DNA of 64,000 nt from Sphaerolaimus hirsutus (Eukaryota; Nematoda; Chromadorea; Monhysterida; Sphaerolaimidae), in assembly GCA_964036195.1 (NCBI GenBank), contig OZ038451.1, positions 5,088,529-5,152,528 of the forward strand, in the 5' to 3' direction. Shown piece after piece: positions 39,900 through 51,593 of this stretch. A program made the position numbers and the translations under genes. How positions within the stretch are numbered: the first letter of the stretch is position 1; the number at the start of each line of letters is the position of its first letter. A model generated the notes under the pieces. That model did not search any database and had not been told where the DNA came from. It saw nothing but the letters and a program-made list of their open reading frames with translations.

Positions 39900-40160
39900 A
39901 GGCTCACTAATAATGAGAATAGGCTTACAACAAACCATTTCCCACCACTAATTTTGTAAAAAGCGCAAAAATTTAAGCGCCAAGCGCCAGCGCCAGGTGC
40001 TTTTGTCCGTGGCGCCACCATAAAATGGCGCCAATGGCCCACAGCAAAATGGCGCCAAGCGCAATGGTGCTTTTCCATCACTACCACCAGACTTGTTTAG
40101 GCTTGAAGTGGAGCATTTTTGGCGCTGGCGCCATAATTAATGGCGCGTTTACCAACACTA
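39900..40160. repeat. GGCGCC-rich degenerate repeat
   Basis: Contains AAGCGCCAAGCGCCAGCGCC and ends near TTTTCCATCACTA, the terminal word of the element at 44622-45474. It is probably a worn relative. The left border and target duplication are not visible. Confidence 0.4.
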
Positions 40161-40417
40161 AAGTGGGTATTTAGGTCGGAATTATTTGTCAGAGGTGTCA
40201 CAGTCATTTATCACAGTCACGTCAGTGTAACGTGATATATCGTGCGTGAGGTAAAATTCTAATATATTGAGATGGAATATTTTGCGCCCAACGATTGATT
40301 AATTCGCATATGGGATCATGGATAACTAATCTTGGTAATCTTTCCTACTAATAGAAACCACACCAAATGATTGGTTCACAAATTTTATAATTGACAGGCT
40401 CAGTAAATACCTACATA

Positions 40418-40790
40418 CCGTATTGCCTAGAAATACCCCCATGGGGGTTTATTATTTCGCCAGCAATATTTGAGGGGGGGGGGGTAATTCGTGGGTGGCT
40501 TATTCGAGGGGGCGGGTTATTATTTCGTCAGAAATTTTCGTAAGGATCGTAGTAAATAGTCGGTATTTTCGCGCTCAAAACAGGTAATAAATGTGACCAA
40601 ACAGGATATACCTATTTGGACATAAAAACGTAGATACCTAGATACTCAAACTAGTCTATGTGCAGCTCAGCTGTAATACAAATGAGCAGTAATAAATGCA
40701 TCATGTACATTGCATGATGTACATCATTCTGGGGGGTATTTCGAGGGGGGGTTATTATTTCCCTAGCCCACTTTGAGGGGGGGATGGTCC
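40418..40790. mobile_element. Degenerate MITE with CCGTATTGCC end
   Basis: The left end CCGTATTGCCTAGAAATACC follows TA and matches the family at 7708. Inner G-rich words GAGGGGGGGTTATTATTTC are present, but the matching right end is lost. Confidence 0.5.
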
Positions 40791-40878
40791 CAGCATTGGA
40801 CGCATTTCAGTTAATAAGAATGATAAGGGTCTGTCAACTACTGTCGATGGAGATTACAAATTTACAATTCGTCATGGT

Positions 40879-41740
40879 CAGGGTTGGCAAAATCTCAGAA
40901 AAAAATAAAAATAAAATAAAAATAAAATGGAATATTCAAGAATAAAATAAAATAAAATAAAATGGAAAATTTCAGAATAAAAATAAAAATTGTATAAAAA
41001 TTCGAATTTTTGTAAAAATTTTTGTAAAATTGTATAAAAATTCGTATTTTTGTAAAATTGTATCAAAAATCATCTTTTTTGTAAAATTTTATCTCATTGC
41101 TTGAGTTTGTACCTGTTTATTCACGGATCTGGGGGCAGTCCCAAGCATTGTAAAGTGTCAAATGTCATGTAAAATGTCATGCAAAGTGTCGATTGTCATG
41201 ACAAATGTGAAGTGAAGTGTAAATTGTCATGACATTTAAAAATTAAAGTATCAATTGTCAAGCAAATTGTGTCCAAATCTTATGTTTTATTTCTAAATCT
41301 TATGTTTTGTATCCAAATTATGTTGTTGTTGAATCCGAATCTTATGTGAACATTTGGATACAAAAACATAAGATTTGGATACAAAACATACTATGGATAC
41401 AAAAACACAAAATTTGGATACACAATTCACATATTGCATGACATACATAATACTGCATGCAACTTTTGAAAAGTAAGGGAAAAATTTGTCACAGGTTTTT
41501 CATGTATAGGTCTAATTATAACAGTTTTCTGGCCTTGCATGCATGATTCTGATTTTTAGTAAAATTTTTGTACAATTTTTGTAAAATTTTTGTAAAATGT
41601 ATCATTTTATTTTATTTATGACTTTTGGGAATAAAATAAAATAAAATAAAATGAAACAAGAATAAAATTAAAATAAAATAAAATTTTTATACAATTTTTA
41701 TACAATTTTACTAAAATGAATTTTTATAAAACCAACCCTG
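40879..41740. mobile_element. hAT-type MITE, CAGGGTTGGC/AAAATAAAA family
   Basis: An 862-bp copy of the 38749 element, with a perfect duplication GTCATGGT at 40871-40878 and 41741-41748. Compared with the first copy it lacks about 130 bp of the core. Confidence 0.94.
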
Positions 41741-43481
41741 GTCATGGTAAACTCAAATATGTTCAATACTAATTTAAGAGCTTTCCAAGTTGTAAAAAAT
41801 TGGTATAAAGCTTGAAATCACTTTATGACATTTTACGTAACATTTTACACTTCACTTCACACTTTACAGGGTGCGGGACTGCCACCAAGGCGCCATTTTC
41901 TGCATATCTAACTGAACGATACGCACTTTTCAGAAATTGTCTGTAAAAACCACACTTGAAAAAAGTCAACAGTACAAAAACCTTCGCTTTCAACTCGGAC
42001 TGACATAAAAAACTAAAAAAATTCATTCAGTGAAAAGCATTCAATGTAGAAAAATAGAAAATGAAGGTTTTCCAACAAATGAATGAATAATATTTTTCCC
42101 ACGTATGAATGCGGTTGTTCCAAATTTCGACAAAAAATCTAAAAAAGCAAGTTTTTTGTAAATTTTATACTCATATTCATAACCGATAAAATAATAATGA
42201 GTATAAAAAGTGAGAAAGGGTAGATAAATCTTATCTAAAAATCGTCATTTGTCAAAAACCTGACCTCTGCACACTAAATAATTCATCACAAAAAGTTGCC
42301 AGGACTTCAGCAAACTTTAGTTGACCAGATTTCGCTCATTTTATTGGCGGTGCACTTAACAAAATCGATAAATGTTTCAGTACTCGGATTGACATAAATA
42401 AATACAATGTACTATTTATACGCAATCAAAAACCTGAAACCGCAACAGCTGTGCAAATTTGACACATTTTCTGTGGATCGGTGCGCCAAAAAGAGCAGTA
42501 TTTCATTGATACAATTCGGGATGTTTCGAGTATAAACCGTATTTTCTCGTAATACCCCCCCTCGTTTACCCCCCCCCCCCCCCTCAAAATCCTCACTCTG
42601 AAACAATCACCCACCGGGGGGTATTTCGAGGAAATACGGTATACGGAATTAACAATCAAGTATACCGTATAAATTCGAATATTTAGAACGACATACTTAC
42701 TTCCAATAGAAGGGCACCTCCAATAGAACGGCAGGTTTTGGCACTTTTTCATAAAAATCGAAAAAAATAAATGGGGGTCTCTAATTTATCAGTAGGTACA
42801 ATTGAGGAATTACGGTAATCTTGCAGATTTAACAACAGATTGCGCTGGGAGTGATCCTTTTTTCAATTTTATATGACACTGTCAAATTCATAAATATATA
42901 GATTTCTTCTTCAATTGAATCCTTGAAATTATTCCATGTTGATTTTAATAAAGTTGCCTTCTGGTTCCTTGCCTTTGAGGTAATTTAAACTAATTCCGGA
43001 ATTTTACTTTAATAGTAGTGGTCTGCTTCAAAATAAAAGGAACCACTGAACGCGTATATAAAATATTAAATGTGCATTTTATAAGGTAAACTTATTGGAA
43101 TAACGTGTAAATATGAAAAATAACATGATAGTTTTGAATGATCGTGTTTGCAGGCACATTTGCACTCAATAATGCATGGAAATGGGCATTTCGCGAGGGA
43201 AATTGCACTAAAGAGTCACATTAAAACATGAATATATCAGGAATGATCGTCTACTGAACGTATATGGCGGCACATAAAAACATTTTGCAAGTTTTTAGCA
43301 TAGAATTTCGGAAGCAAATATTTCCAAAAATGTCTCCAGAAATGTAGCAAATGAATGTAGATGTTTACACAAAGTACAAGTACACATTTTTCTTTTGTAC
43401 CTTTAAAGTAAATTTTTTCCTACCAGGAAAGCTGGACAAGTTGAGTCAACGTATGATGACTCATTCTTTGCGCCACAAATT
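41741..43481. other. Intergenic, no gene seen
   Basis: AT-rich sequence. It holds one short MITE (42537-42639). Open frames here are short and carry no recognisable domain. Confidence 0.5.
42537..42639. mobile_element. Short MITE with CCGTATTTTC ends
   Basis: A 103-bp foldback: CCGTATTTTCTCGTAATACC and GGTATTTCGAGGAAATACGG around C-runs. Right flank TA; the left flank is altered. Same family as 7708. Confidence 0.65.
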
Positions 43482-43962
43482 CATAGTTGTTAAAACGTAT
43501 CTATTTACGTTAACTACGAAAAATGCGTACACTCGAGTATTGAGTGAATACGTTAACGTTTTCTCCAGGAAAAATACCAGTAGTCACCTTTACGCGTACT
43601 TTTTGAAAGTACGCGAGTACAGAAAACGAAAATTCAAAAATCTGTTGGGAAAGTTTGGGCTTGGTGTCTTAAAGTGGAAACAGCGTGAATGACTTGAAAC
43701 GGCTGTGAAAATGGCAATGGAAATGATAGAAATAAAAATCACTATCATTATTTTTTCACTTTTACACTTTACTGGGTACAAAATTGGAAAAAATACTCAC
43801 TATTACGTTTTCCCTGGTTTAAAATACTAGTTTTTACGTTCACTCACGTTTTGCGCAGTGTAAAAGTAAAGAATTGACTTGACGTTTTCTGTATACAGGG
43901 GTGAGTTAGAACAAAATACTTTACGTTTACTTTGAAAAAATTCAGTACTTTTCACAACCCTG
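43482..43962. mobile_element. hAT-type MITE with ACGTAAACG/ACTCGAG words
   Basis: A 481-bp element starting CATAGTTGTTAAAACGTATC and ending CTTTTCACAACCCTG, with a perfect duplication CACAAATT at 43474-43481 and 43963-43970. Its ends repeat TACGTTT and AAAATAC words. Relative at 46660. Confidence 0.88.
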
Positions 43963-44540
43963 CACAAATTCACAATTCATAGACAATACAAAAATAGCTC
44001 ATCGCGCAGAATGTTCTCTGGATCAAAATATAGTAGGTATTTCTTCAGTGTTGGCAGGATTTGTATACTCGGAGGACCGCAAAGTATGCGCCCAAAATTA
44101 CTTATGTCTTAGTCAATAACGCGCGAGCAGGATACTTATGTACGCACTTTCACAAAAGGAAAAATATTTTTTAAAAAAAAGTCTGTTTTCTTCCCGAAAC
44201 GCTTTTTTTTTTTGTTGGAACAATTTTTGAAACTCTGAGTGCTGAAAGTCGATAAATATCTTCAAAAATTGTGGTAGGAATCTAGACAGAGAAAATCGAC
44301 CGCAAAATGCAAATGTTCCAAAACCAAAGTCCAGTCATTGTGACATTCTGCTCATTTTAAAAATGCCACAGATTCGCGAATGCAGTGGAACGACATTTCA
44401 ATTTCGCATTGTGCAAATTGTTTACTCGCAAAATGGAATAGCCGCGGCGAAGTTTGTGCTCGTAATGATGTGAGCAAATAAAGTCACTTTCAAATGATGA
44501 GGGTTTATTCACGCACAGTTTATGTATAGTATTGTACTTA

Positions 44541-45878
44541 CCGTATTTCCTCGAAATACCCCGCTCGAAATACCCACCTCAAAATGAACACTATGAATTT
44601 ATAACCCCTCGAAATACCCACTAGTGATGGAATGGCGCCATGGCGTTGGCGCCATTTGAGGGCGCCAAAGGGCGCCGCGCCATGGCGCCATTGGCGCTTG
44701 GCGCCCTTTTTCTGTGGCGCCCTTGGCGCCTGGCGCCCACATTCTGAAAGGCGCCATGGCGCCCATGGCGCTTGGCGCCCTTTTTCCGTGGCGCCCTTGG
44801 CGCCTGGCGCCCTGCTTTAAAAGGGCGCCAACCAGGCGCCAGCAGGGTTTCAAGGTGAGTGCTGTGTGAATGAAAAAAATAATGAAAAATGCATCTGTGG
44901 ATGATCTAAATTCGTCAGAAAAATGGACGAAGTGATGTGAGTCGGTGGAAATCTTTCGTCCAACTTTTCATCAGATGTGTCTGATGGATCAGAAGACAAG
45001 AATGATGGACCGTCGAACTTGCAAAATTATTTAAAAAAAGTATTCAAATCGTCGCAATTCCGTTTTTGTCCATTTCAGGGAAATATTGATTGGAAAAGCC
45101 TATTTGAAGTGAATGGATTGTTATCAAATGACAATTTCCATTGTGTTTGAATTCGTCATGTGGATTTTATTGAAAAACATTTTGTTGCCAGATGTGTTTT
45201 TGTTCATTACATCCTGAAGAACGCGAATTAAGACGTGAATGCGTGTACCACGGTGCTGTAGCACCATTTTTAGCACAAGCAGGGTGTTGTAGGCACTTAT
45301 TTTTCCTGGCGCCCTTGGCGCCTGGCGCCCTATTTTCCAAATGGCGCCATGGCGCCCTTGGCGCTTGGCGCCCTTTATCCGTGGCGCCCCTGGCGCCTGG
45401 CGCCCATTTTCCGAATAGCGCCATGGCGCCCTTGGCGCCTGGCGCCCTTTTTCTGTGGCGCTTTTCCATCACTAATACCCACCCCCCCAAAAAAAAAAAA
45501 ACAAAAAAAAAAAAGAAAAGCAAAATCGAGTGTAAAGAGAATGTAAATGACAAAAGCTGTGGTTTTTGATCCGGGCAATACAGAACACACGTTAGAAACA
45601 ATGACTGTGTTACGTGAGAACAGGGTTTATAGCATCTACACAAAATCTTAAATAAGTCTGTAGACTCTTACCTATTTATTATACATAGGTACCTAAATAT
45701 AAATATATCCTTGTTTCATTTTTCTACGTCTGCATAGGTTACAAACAACAAATAAGTGCTGGGAGTTCAAGAAAATTCTGGCGAAATAACAAACCCCCCT
45801 CGTTTTCGCGCCCCCCCCCCCACAAAGATTCCACACTGAAAAATACCCCCCCCCGAGGGGTAATTCGAGGGAATACGG
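44541..45878. mobile_element. MITE with CCGTATTTCC ends, interrupted
   Basis: Left end CCGTATTTCCTCGAAATACC and right end TTCGAGGGAATACGG, both flanked by TA. The middle is taken up by an 853-bp hAT-type element (44622-45474), so the original MITE was about 480 bp. Confidence 0.78.
44622..45474. mobile_element. hAT-type element with GGCGCC arrays (nested)
   Basis: Starts TAGTGATGGAATGGCGCCAT and ends GTGGCGCTTTTCCATCACTA, with a perfect duplication ATACCCAC at 44614-44621 and 45475-45482. Both ends are dense GGCGCC/CCATGGCGCC arrays. The AT-rich core (about 44870-45290) has no intact ORF. Confidence 0.92.
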
Positions 45879-46659
45879 TAGTTTCGTACTTATTTAATCT
45901 ATTTTGCGCCGCGTGCGGTCAGTGATGGTCATTTTATCATCAGTAAAAATTATTGTATTTAGATTCTACACATGATTTCTCGGCAGTGTGTAAAAATAAG
46001 CGTGTAGATAAAATACCAGCTCAGCCCAGAACTTTTGATAATTGTTTGTGTAAAAAATAAAAATGCAAAGTAGCATACACTGCTTTGAGAAACGCGGTGA
46101 TAGATTCACAGATGAACACCATCGATGTCTGGATCTATCAGGATAGATACACAAAGATTTTACACGGAATTTCCCATAGATATATCCCACCGACAAGTGT
46201 GTCAATCACAAGTTCACCTAAATTAGGTAAAACAGTGCAAATAAATTTGGTAGAACCAGTTCCAGGCCACAGTGTCAAATTCGCATGACATTTTACAACT
46301 TTGTGTGATATTTTACAAAGTTTGAGACTCAAAATTGTATTGCGGTTCTGCACTCATTCATATACCTACCGATTACAGATTTTCGCTGTCCGAAACAATC
46401 GATTTACCAATATAATTCGGTTCTAATTGGCAGATGTTGGAGTAACGCAGCAAACACATTAGTATTTAAAATAAAAATGATTATCGGTGTCCGGCGAAAA
46501 ACATAAGTGTAAATACAAAAAATACTTACAGGAATCTTGCCCGCAAGTGTACACATACATCTAGGTACTCACAACCATACCACGTACCCCACTAGTAAAA
46601 CATTTGCACACGCAGTGCACCGCACCGGCCGCCCATACATGCATGGCTGCACTGTGTGC

Positions 46660-47186
46660 CATAGTTGTTCAAACGTATTTACGCTTACTCGATAAATACG
46701 TATACTTGAGTACTGCGTAAATACGTTTACGTTTCCTCCTGAAAAAAATACCAGTACTCACTTACTCGCGTACTTTTTGAAAGTACGCGAGTACCGAAAA
46801 CGTATTTTAAGGGGACATAGAAAGTGTCATTTTTGACAGATAGAAAAAACATTGGATATTGGACAGAAACATTTGACAGATAGAAAAAACATTGGATAGA
46901 AAAAACATCTGAGAAATATTTATCAAGAGATAAAAACACATATTTGATGTATTCCAGAGTAAAAATAGAAAAATTAATGACTGTTACGTTTTCTGTGAGA
47001 AAATACCCAGTTTTACATTTTCTATGGGGAAAAATACCCACTTTTACGTTTTCCCAGGAACAAAGTATTTTACTTACGCTTTACGCAGCGTAAAAGTGAA
47101 AAAAATACTTAATGTTTTCTGTGCTCAGCTGTGAGTAAAATAAAAATACTTGGAAAAAAAGTTCAGTGTGTCTTTTAACAACTGTA
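46660..47186. mobile_element. hAT-type MITE with TACGTAAA/ACTCG words
   Basis: A 527-bp relative of 43482: starts CATAGTTGTTCAAACGTATT and ends TCTTTTAACAACTGTA. Flanking 8-mers CTGTGTGC and CTGTATGC match at 7 of 8 positions. A short fragment with the same words lies at about 20905-20975. Confidence 0.8.
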
Positions 47187-47493
47187 CTGTATGCGTGCAT
47201 GTGCCATAGTGGGAACACGTGCAGAGCGAAGTCGCTAAACAAACGGTGGATACATTCGAGTGAATGCAAATGGAACTGTTGACACATGTGGCTGAAATTA
47301 CATTTCCTTCTCAGTGGACACATGTTTTCTATGGGGTGGGGCACACCTTTGGCACGTTGCCAACTCAGTCGATTGAACGTCCATGTAAAGGCAGCGAGGC
47401 CCAAATTCAATGATCACATCTGCGTATCAACATGCGGCCCCGGCTGGCGCTAACTGAGCGCGGCAGTAATATACTCGTGTACATACATACATA

Positions 47494-47770
47494 CCGTATA
47501 TGCTCGAATAAATCCCCAGGGGATTTTTTTACTCAGACTTTTTTGACTGGGAGTTATTCGAGGGAATGAGTTATCCGAGGGGTGTGATTTGAGGGGAGGA
47601 GTGATTTTCCGTCAGAAAATGGAGTACAATGCAAAAAAATGCAGTTTATTTCACCATAAACACGTTAAACACACCCATAAAAAAATTTGTATACATAGGG
47701 GGAGTTATTTTTCTGTGTCAGTTAATATGGGGGAGTTATTCGAGGGGGGGGCTTAATCGAGGATATACGG
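47494..47770. mobile_element. MITE with CCGTATATGC ends, TA target site
   Basis: Ends CCGTATATGCTCGAATAAAT and CTTAATCGAGGATATACGG, flanked by TA. 277 bp, G-rich right arm. No ORF. Confidence 0.78.
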
Positions 47771-48989
47771 TATGTATAGGTACATACATGTATGAGTATA
47801 CGAGATACACATGGCTAATATTGAACTACACAGACGCATGAACACACTGCTTAGCATCAGCTTCCAGTTGGAACCATGTGGCCTTAAGTACGGCAGATGG
47901 GAACTTTGCGTGTTAGCGCAAAATGTCAATTTTAGTTAACGTAAGAAGAAAAGTGCGTGATGGCTAGGAAGGGATGAAAATTTGCATTTTCAATTTTAAT
48001 AATTGACAACCTTTATGTTGATATTTACGAGTAGTTTATTCAATCAGGATTAGCATTGAAAAAATGGGTGATTTTGAGAAAATTTAATTTTATAAATACA
48101 GTCCCGGGAAATCTCTCAAAAAGGCAATAATTAAAATTCTCTGAAAAACGCAGAGAAAATATAAAAAGTAAAAATGAGATTTTTTTCTATTTGTTCTCAC
48201 GACTACAATTAATTGAATCCCTCTAGAAAATTCTCGAGGAAATATACAAAAAATAACAACATTTTTTTGTCATTTTCTGTGTTTAAAAAACCAAACATAA
48301 ATTTCCCGTCGTTTTTCAATGCTAATCAGGATGAATTTCAGACCATATCGCCACAAATGGCAATTTTGGGCATTGCTGTAAACCAACTAGGGGCGTGAGC
48401 TGTGAGTAGCATTAAAAAATCATCAATTTTTAGAAAATATAATTAAATATAATCTCGGAAAATCACTCAAGGAAAAATATAATTAAATATCTCTAAAAAA
48501 CCTGGAAAAATATAAATAAATATAAATATCAGAATGTGAGAGATTTTCTGATATTTTTTAATAATCTCAGAAAATCTCTCAAAAAGAAAATATACCTAAT
48601 TCAATCTCTCTAGAAAATCGTGAAAAAATATAAATCTCAGAAAATCTTATATTTTCTGAGATGTTCTGAGATTTTTTAAATAAATATAAATCTCAGAGAT
48701 TTTTGCAATGCTCCGTGAGCTACTGTAAATAGCTAACTAAGTAGGTAGACAGATTTGGGCAGATAAATATATAAAAACCTAGGTATTTTACTTAAAAACA
48801 TGTTCAAAACCCAAAATTTCCACAAAAAATGTAAAATTCGAGTGTCCACCTACACAGTACTCATTACACCAAAAACACGCTAAAACGCCCCCAAAAAACC
48901 CGCGGCGCAGCAGAACACTCCATACGCTACAAGCAAACAGAATAGAATCATCCCCAGTGCAGAGCACTGCATAAAGGCGGAAATAAATA
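47771..48989. other. Intergenic, repetitive AAAATCTC stretch, no gene
   Basis: AT-rich. Between about 48100 and 48720 the words GGAAAATCTCTCAAAAAG and AAATATAAATCTCAGA recur in both orientations, which suggests another foldback repeat. No coding signal seen. Confidence 0.5.
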
Positions 48990-49346
48990 CCGTAAATCCT
49001 CGAATAAGTCCACGGAGGAGTGATTTTTTGTCAGAATATTTTGAGGGGAGAGTTATTCGAGGGGGGAGTTGTTTTTTCGTCAGAATATTCAGTACATAAG
49101 TATTTACGTATGTTGCCGCTTTAGGTAAACATTCTTTTGGGTATTCATTGCATACGCTGCACTCGACGAATCAGACCATGGCTATTTTGGTCTGTTTGGC
49201 TCCATCGAAATGTTTCTTTTTGTGACACGACTTATTTGCATTGACCATAGGGGGGAGTTATTCGAGGGGGGAGTAATTTTTTCCTCACGCTCGCAAGAGG
49301 GGGGGGGAGTTATTCGAGGGGCGGGGGCTTATTCGAGGATATACGG
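48990..49346. mobile_element. MITE with CCGTAAATCC ends, TA target site
   Basis: Ends CCGTAAATCCTCGAATAAGT and CTTATTCGAGGATATACGG, flanked by TA. 357 bp. Same family as 1705 and 47494. Confidence 0.78.
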
Positions 49347-49404
49347 TAGATAGGTGTGCCCACGCTGGGTATTTTTTCTCTCCGTTTTTGGATTTTCAAT
49401 GGTT

Positions 49405-49666
49405 GAAATGGTTTCGCTACCCATCAACTAAAATCTTAATGGAAACCAGTCGGCCCAGTTGACATCCGATGACAGGCGATGTCAACTGGGTCGAGTGGTT
49501 TCCATTGAGATTTCAGTTGATGGGTTGCGAAGCCATTTTAAAATGCACATTGCAATATTGATTACTTTTAGACACTGCTACATGTGCACTTGAAAGTAGT
49601 CCTGCTATCTAAATTGCACTAAAATCGAGTTGACACCGAAACCAGTTGACATCGAGTGTAGCGCCG
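49405..49666. mobile_element. GTCAACT foldback elements (copy C3, partial)
   Basis: A small foldback (ATGGTTTCGCTACCCATCAA and complement, about 49405-49545) is followed by the right arm of the GGCGCC/GTCAACT family, ending ACCAGTTGACATCGAGTGTA-GCGCC. The left terminus of the family is absent. Confidence 0.6.
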
Positions 49667-50185
49667 AGAATTTCACCGCTTCTGACGTGGCAAGTTTTAG
49701 ATTGCTAGAAGATCAAAGTTATGGGCTATGAACATTTCGACATTCAGGCAATATTCCTTAAGCACCCTACTGACAGCGCACTTCAGAATGAAATCTACCA
49801 TATACCATTCGAATAAAAACACAATCTATTTTTCTGACCCCATTATATTATATTAGATTGGCGCATGGTGGACTGGGAAATTTTGTTCCGCGTCCGAACG
49901 GATTTTGGCCATCAAACTAGAAACAAGAAATGAACAGAAAAGAATCCTAAGTATTTCTGTACACAAAAATTCACAAAAAAAACAAGAAATAACTCCCAAT
50001 TGTGTCACCGTGAAACACTTGATCACAATTCGCGAATTTTTCCGTCACACCATGATATTTAAGTAAAATTATCAATAATTTACAAAAGCAGCTTAGGTAA
50101 ACACAATTGGTACTATATGGATTTTTCATCACCGCCATAAACACGTAAAATACCCACACACACAAAATATACTCAGCTCACGCAC

Positions 50186-50301
50186 TAGGGTTGGGAATTT
50201 CAAAATTTCCGGTTCCGGTTCTCGGTTCTAAAAAATTTCGGTTCGGTTCTCGGTTCCAAAATTGTGTTCGGTTCTCGGTTCGGTTCGGTTCCCCAACCCT
50301 A
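50186..50301. mobile_element. Very short hAT-type MITE with GGTTC repeats
   Basis: A 116-bp element starting TAGGGTTGGGAATTTC and ending GGTTCCCCAACCCTA, with a perfect duplication TCACGCAC at 50178-50185 and 50302-50309. Almost all of it is GGTTC(GGTT/TCGG) repeat. Confidence 0.93.
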
Positions 50302-50566
50302 TCACGCACTACCTAGCGGGAGGGGGGGGGGGGGTAAACAGAACACAGGGGGGGTACAAAGTGCACGGCGGCACTGCAAAGCGGCGCCAAGGGCACATGC
50401 TCAGCGACCGCGGCCTTTGTACGCAGTGCACCGACGCACGAGCGGCACAAAAAGCGCCGCGCTGCACAAAGACAGTGTGCCGCGCGGCCCGCCTAGAATA
50501 GAATGCGTGGTGACCGGAGGTTGCACTCTTGCGGTGAGTTGATGTTTGGGAAGAGAGGCACCTGGG

Positions 50567-50700
50567 TGCGGTTTTGTAGGTGGAGAAGTGATGGGGAAGT
50601 GGTAAGTTGTGTGTTAAGTGACGAGGAAAGTGGTAAGTGAAGTTGTCAATGGTAAAATAAGTGAGAAGACAAGTGAAGTGACAAGTAAATAGTTTCGCTT
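50567..50700 (+). repeat. AAGTG-type repeat, partial
   Basis: Reiterates GGAGAAGTGATGGGGAAGTGG and AAGTGACAAGT words like the foldbacks at 4676, 9072 and 31168, but a complementary right half is not visible. Confidence 0.4.
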
Positions 50701-51588
50701 AAATTTCAACTTAACTTAAGGTATTAGGCGTAGGGCTCGAACTTTACTCGACTCGTGAGTCGAGGGTAAACTTGGGTACCGACTCGACCGGAAAAATATG
50801 GCCCTGACTCGAGACTCGAAGTTTTCGCCTGACTCGAATTTGCCAAAATTCGCCAAAATTTGAATTTGCCAAAATTTCGAGCCAGGGTTCCCATTGAAAA
50901 ATGTCCAAGAAAATCAATTTTGACATGGGTTTTTACACATTTTTCAACAAATTTGCGCGCGAGCGCGCATTTCGATACCACATGCATGCTATATAATTTA
51001 TTGGCTTGGCATAAATATGTATTGAATGATGTTAAGTTAAGACTCAAGTTTTGTATTGCCAATGGTGCCATGTTGTGCTGCCTATGATGGGGCCAGTGTA
51101 ATGGCATGAATCTGGTTACGTAGGTAAATTTTTTGTGTGGTAAGCGAGCCCCCACCTTTCATACTCCATTACAGAGGGCAAAGAAACACTCCCATAAAGA
51201 TAAATCCCTGGTTGTAGCTGATCATCTTCATCTGATGATGATGATGGTTGTAGCTGATCATCTGATAAGTGCCCCCATTTTTTTCATGAATAAAAAAATT
51301 CTTGTTTCTGACAAGGGATGTTGCATTCCAATCATTGCCTTGACATTGGCTTTACATGTAATTTGCCAGGTGGTTTATGGATGGCATTTTTCAATGGTTT
51401 TTCTAAAAAAACATTGTTTTTATCATAAAACAATATCAATTAAAGATGTTGTATTTCCATCACCAGGCTGGTTTTATATTTGCTTGTGTATTGAAGCAAC
51501 ATCAAGAGAGTGAACTGTGAAATAAATGTAAGACATTTTTGCTTTATCTTGATATTAAAATGAACTGTTGGCATTTAGACTTCATTAA

Positions 51589-51593
51589 GCGCG
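51589..51593. repeat. Target-site duplication, left
   Basis: GCGCG directly before the 5-prime LTR, repeated at 63878-63882. Five base pairs is the usual size for BEL/Pao integrases. Confidence 0.93.

Noticed and set aside
44880..45290. Short coding-like words inside the GGCGCC-array element
   Set aside because: Frames are broken and the similarity to any helicase or transposase is too weak to name.
51133..51513. A 126-codon ORF upstream of the LTR element
   Set aside because: No domain is recognised. It lies in the interrupted DNA element and its open frame may follow from low CpG and T-rich composition.
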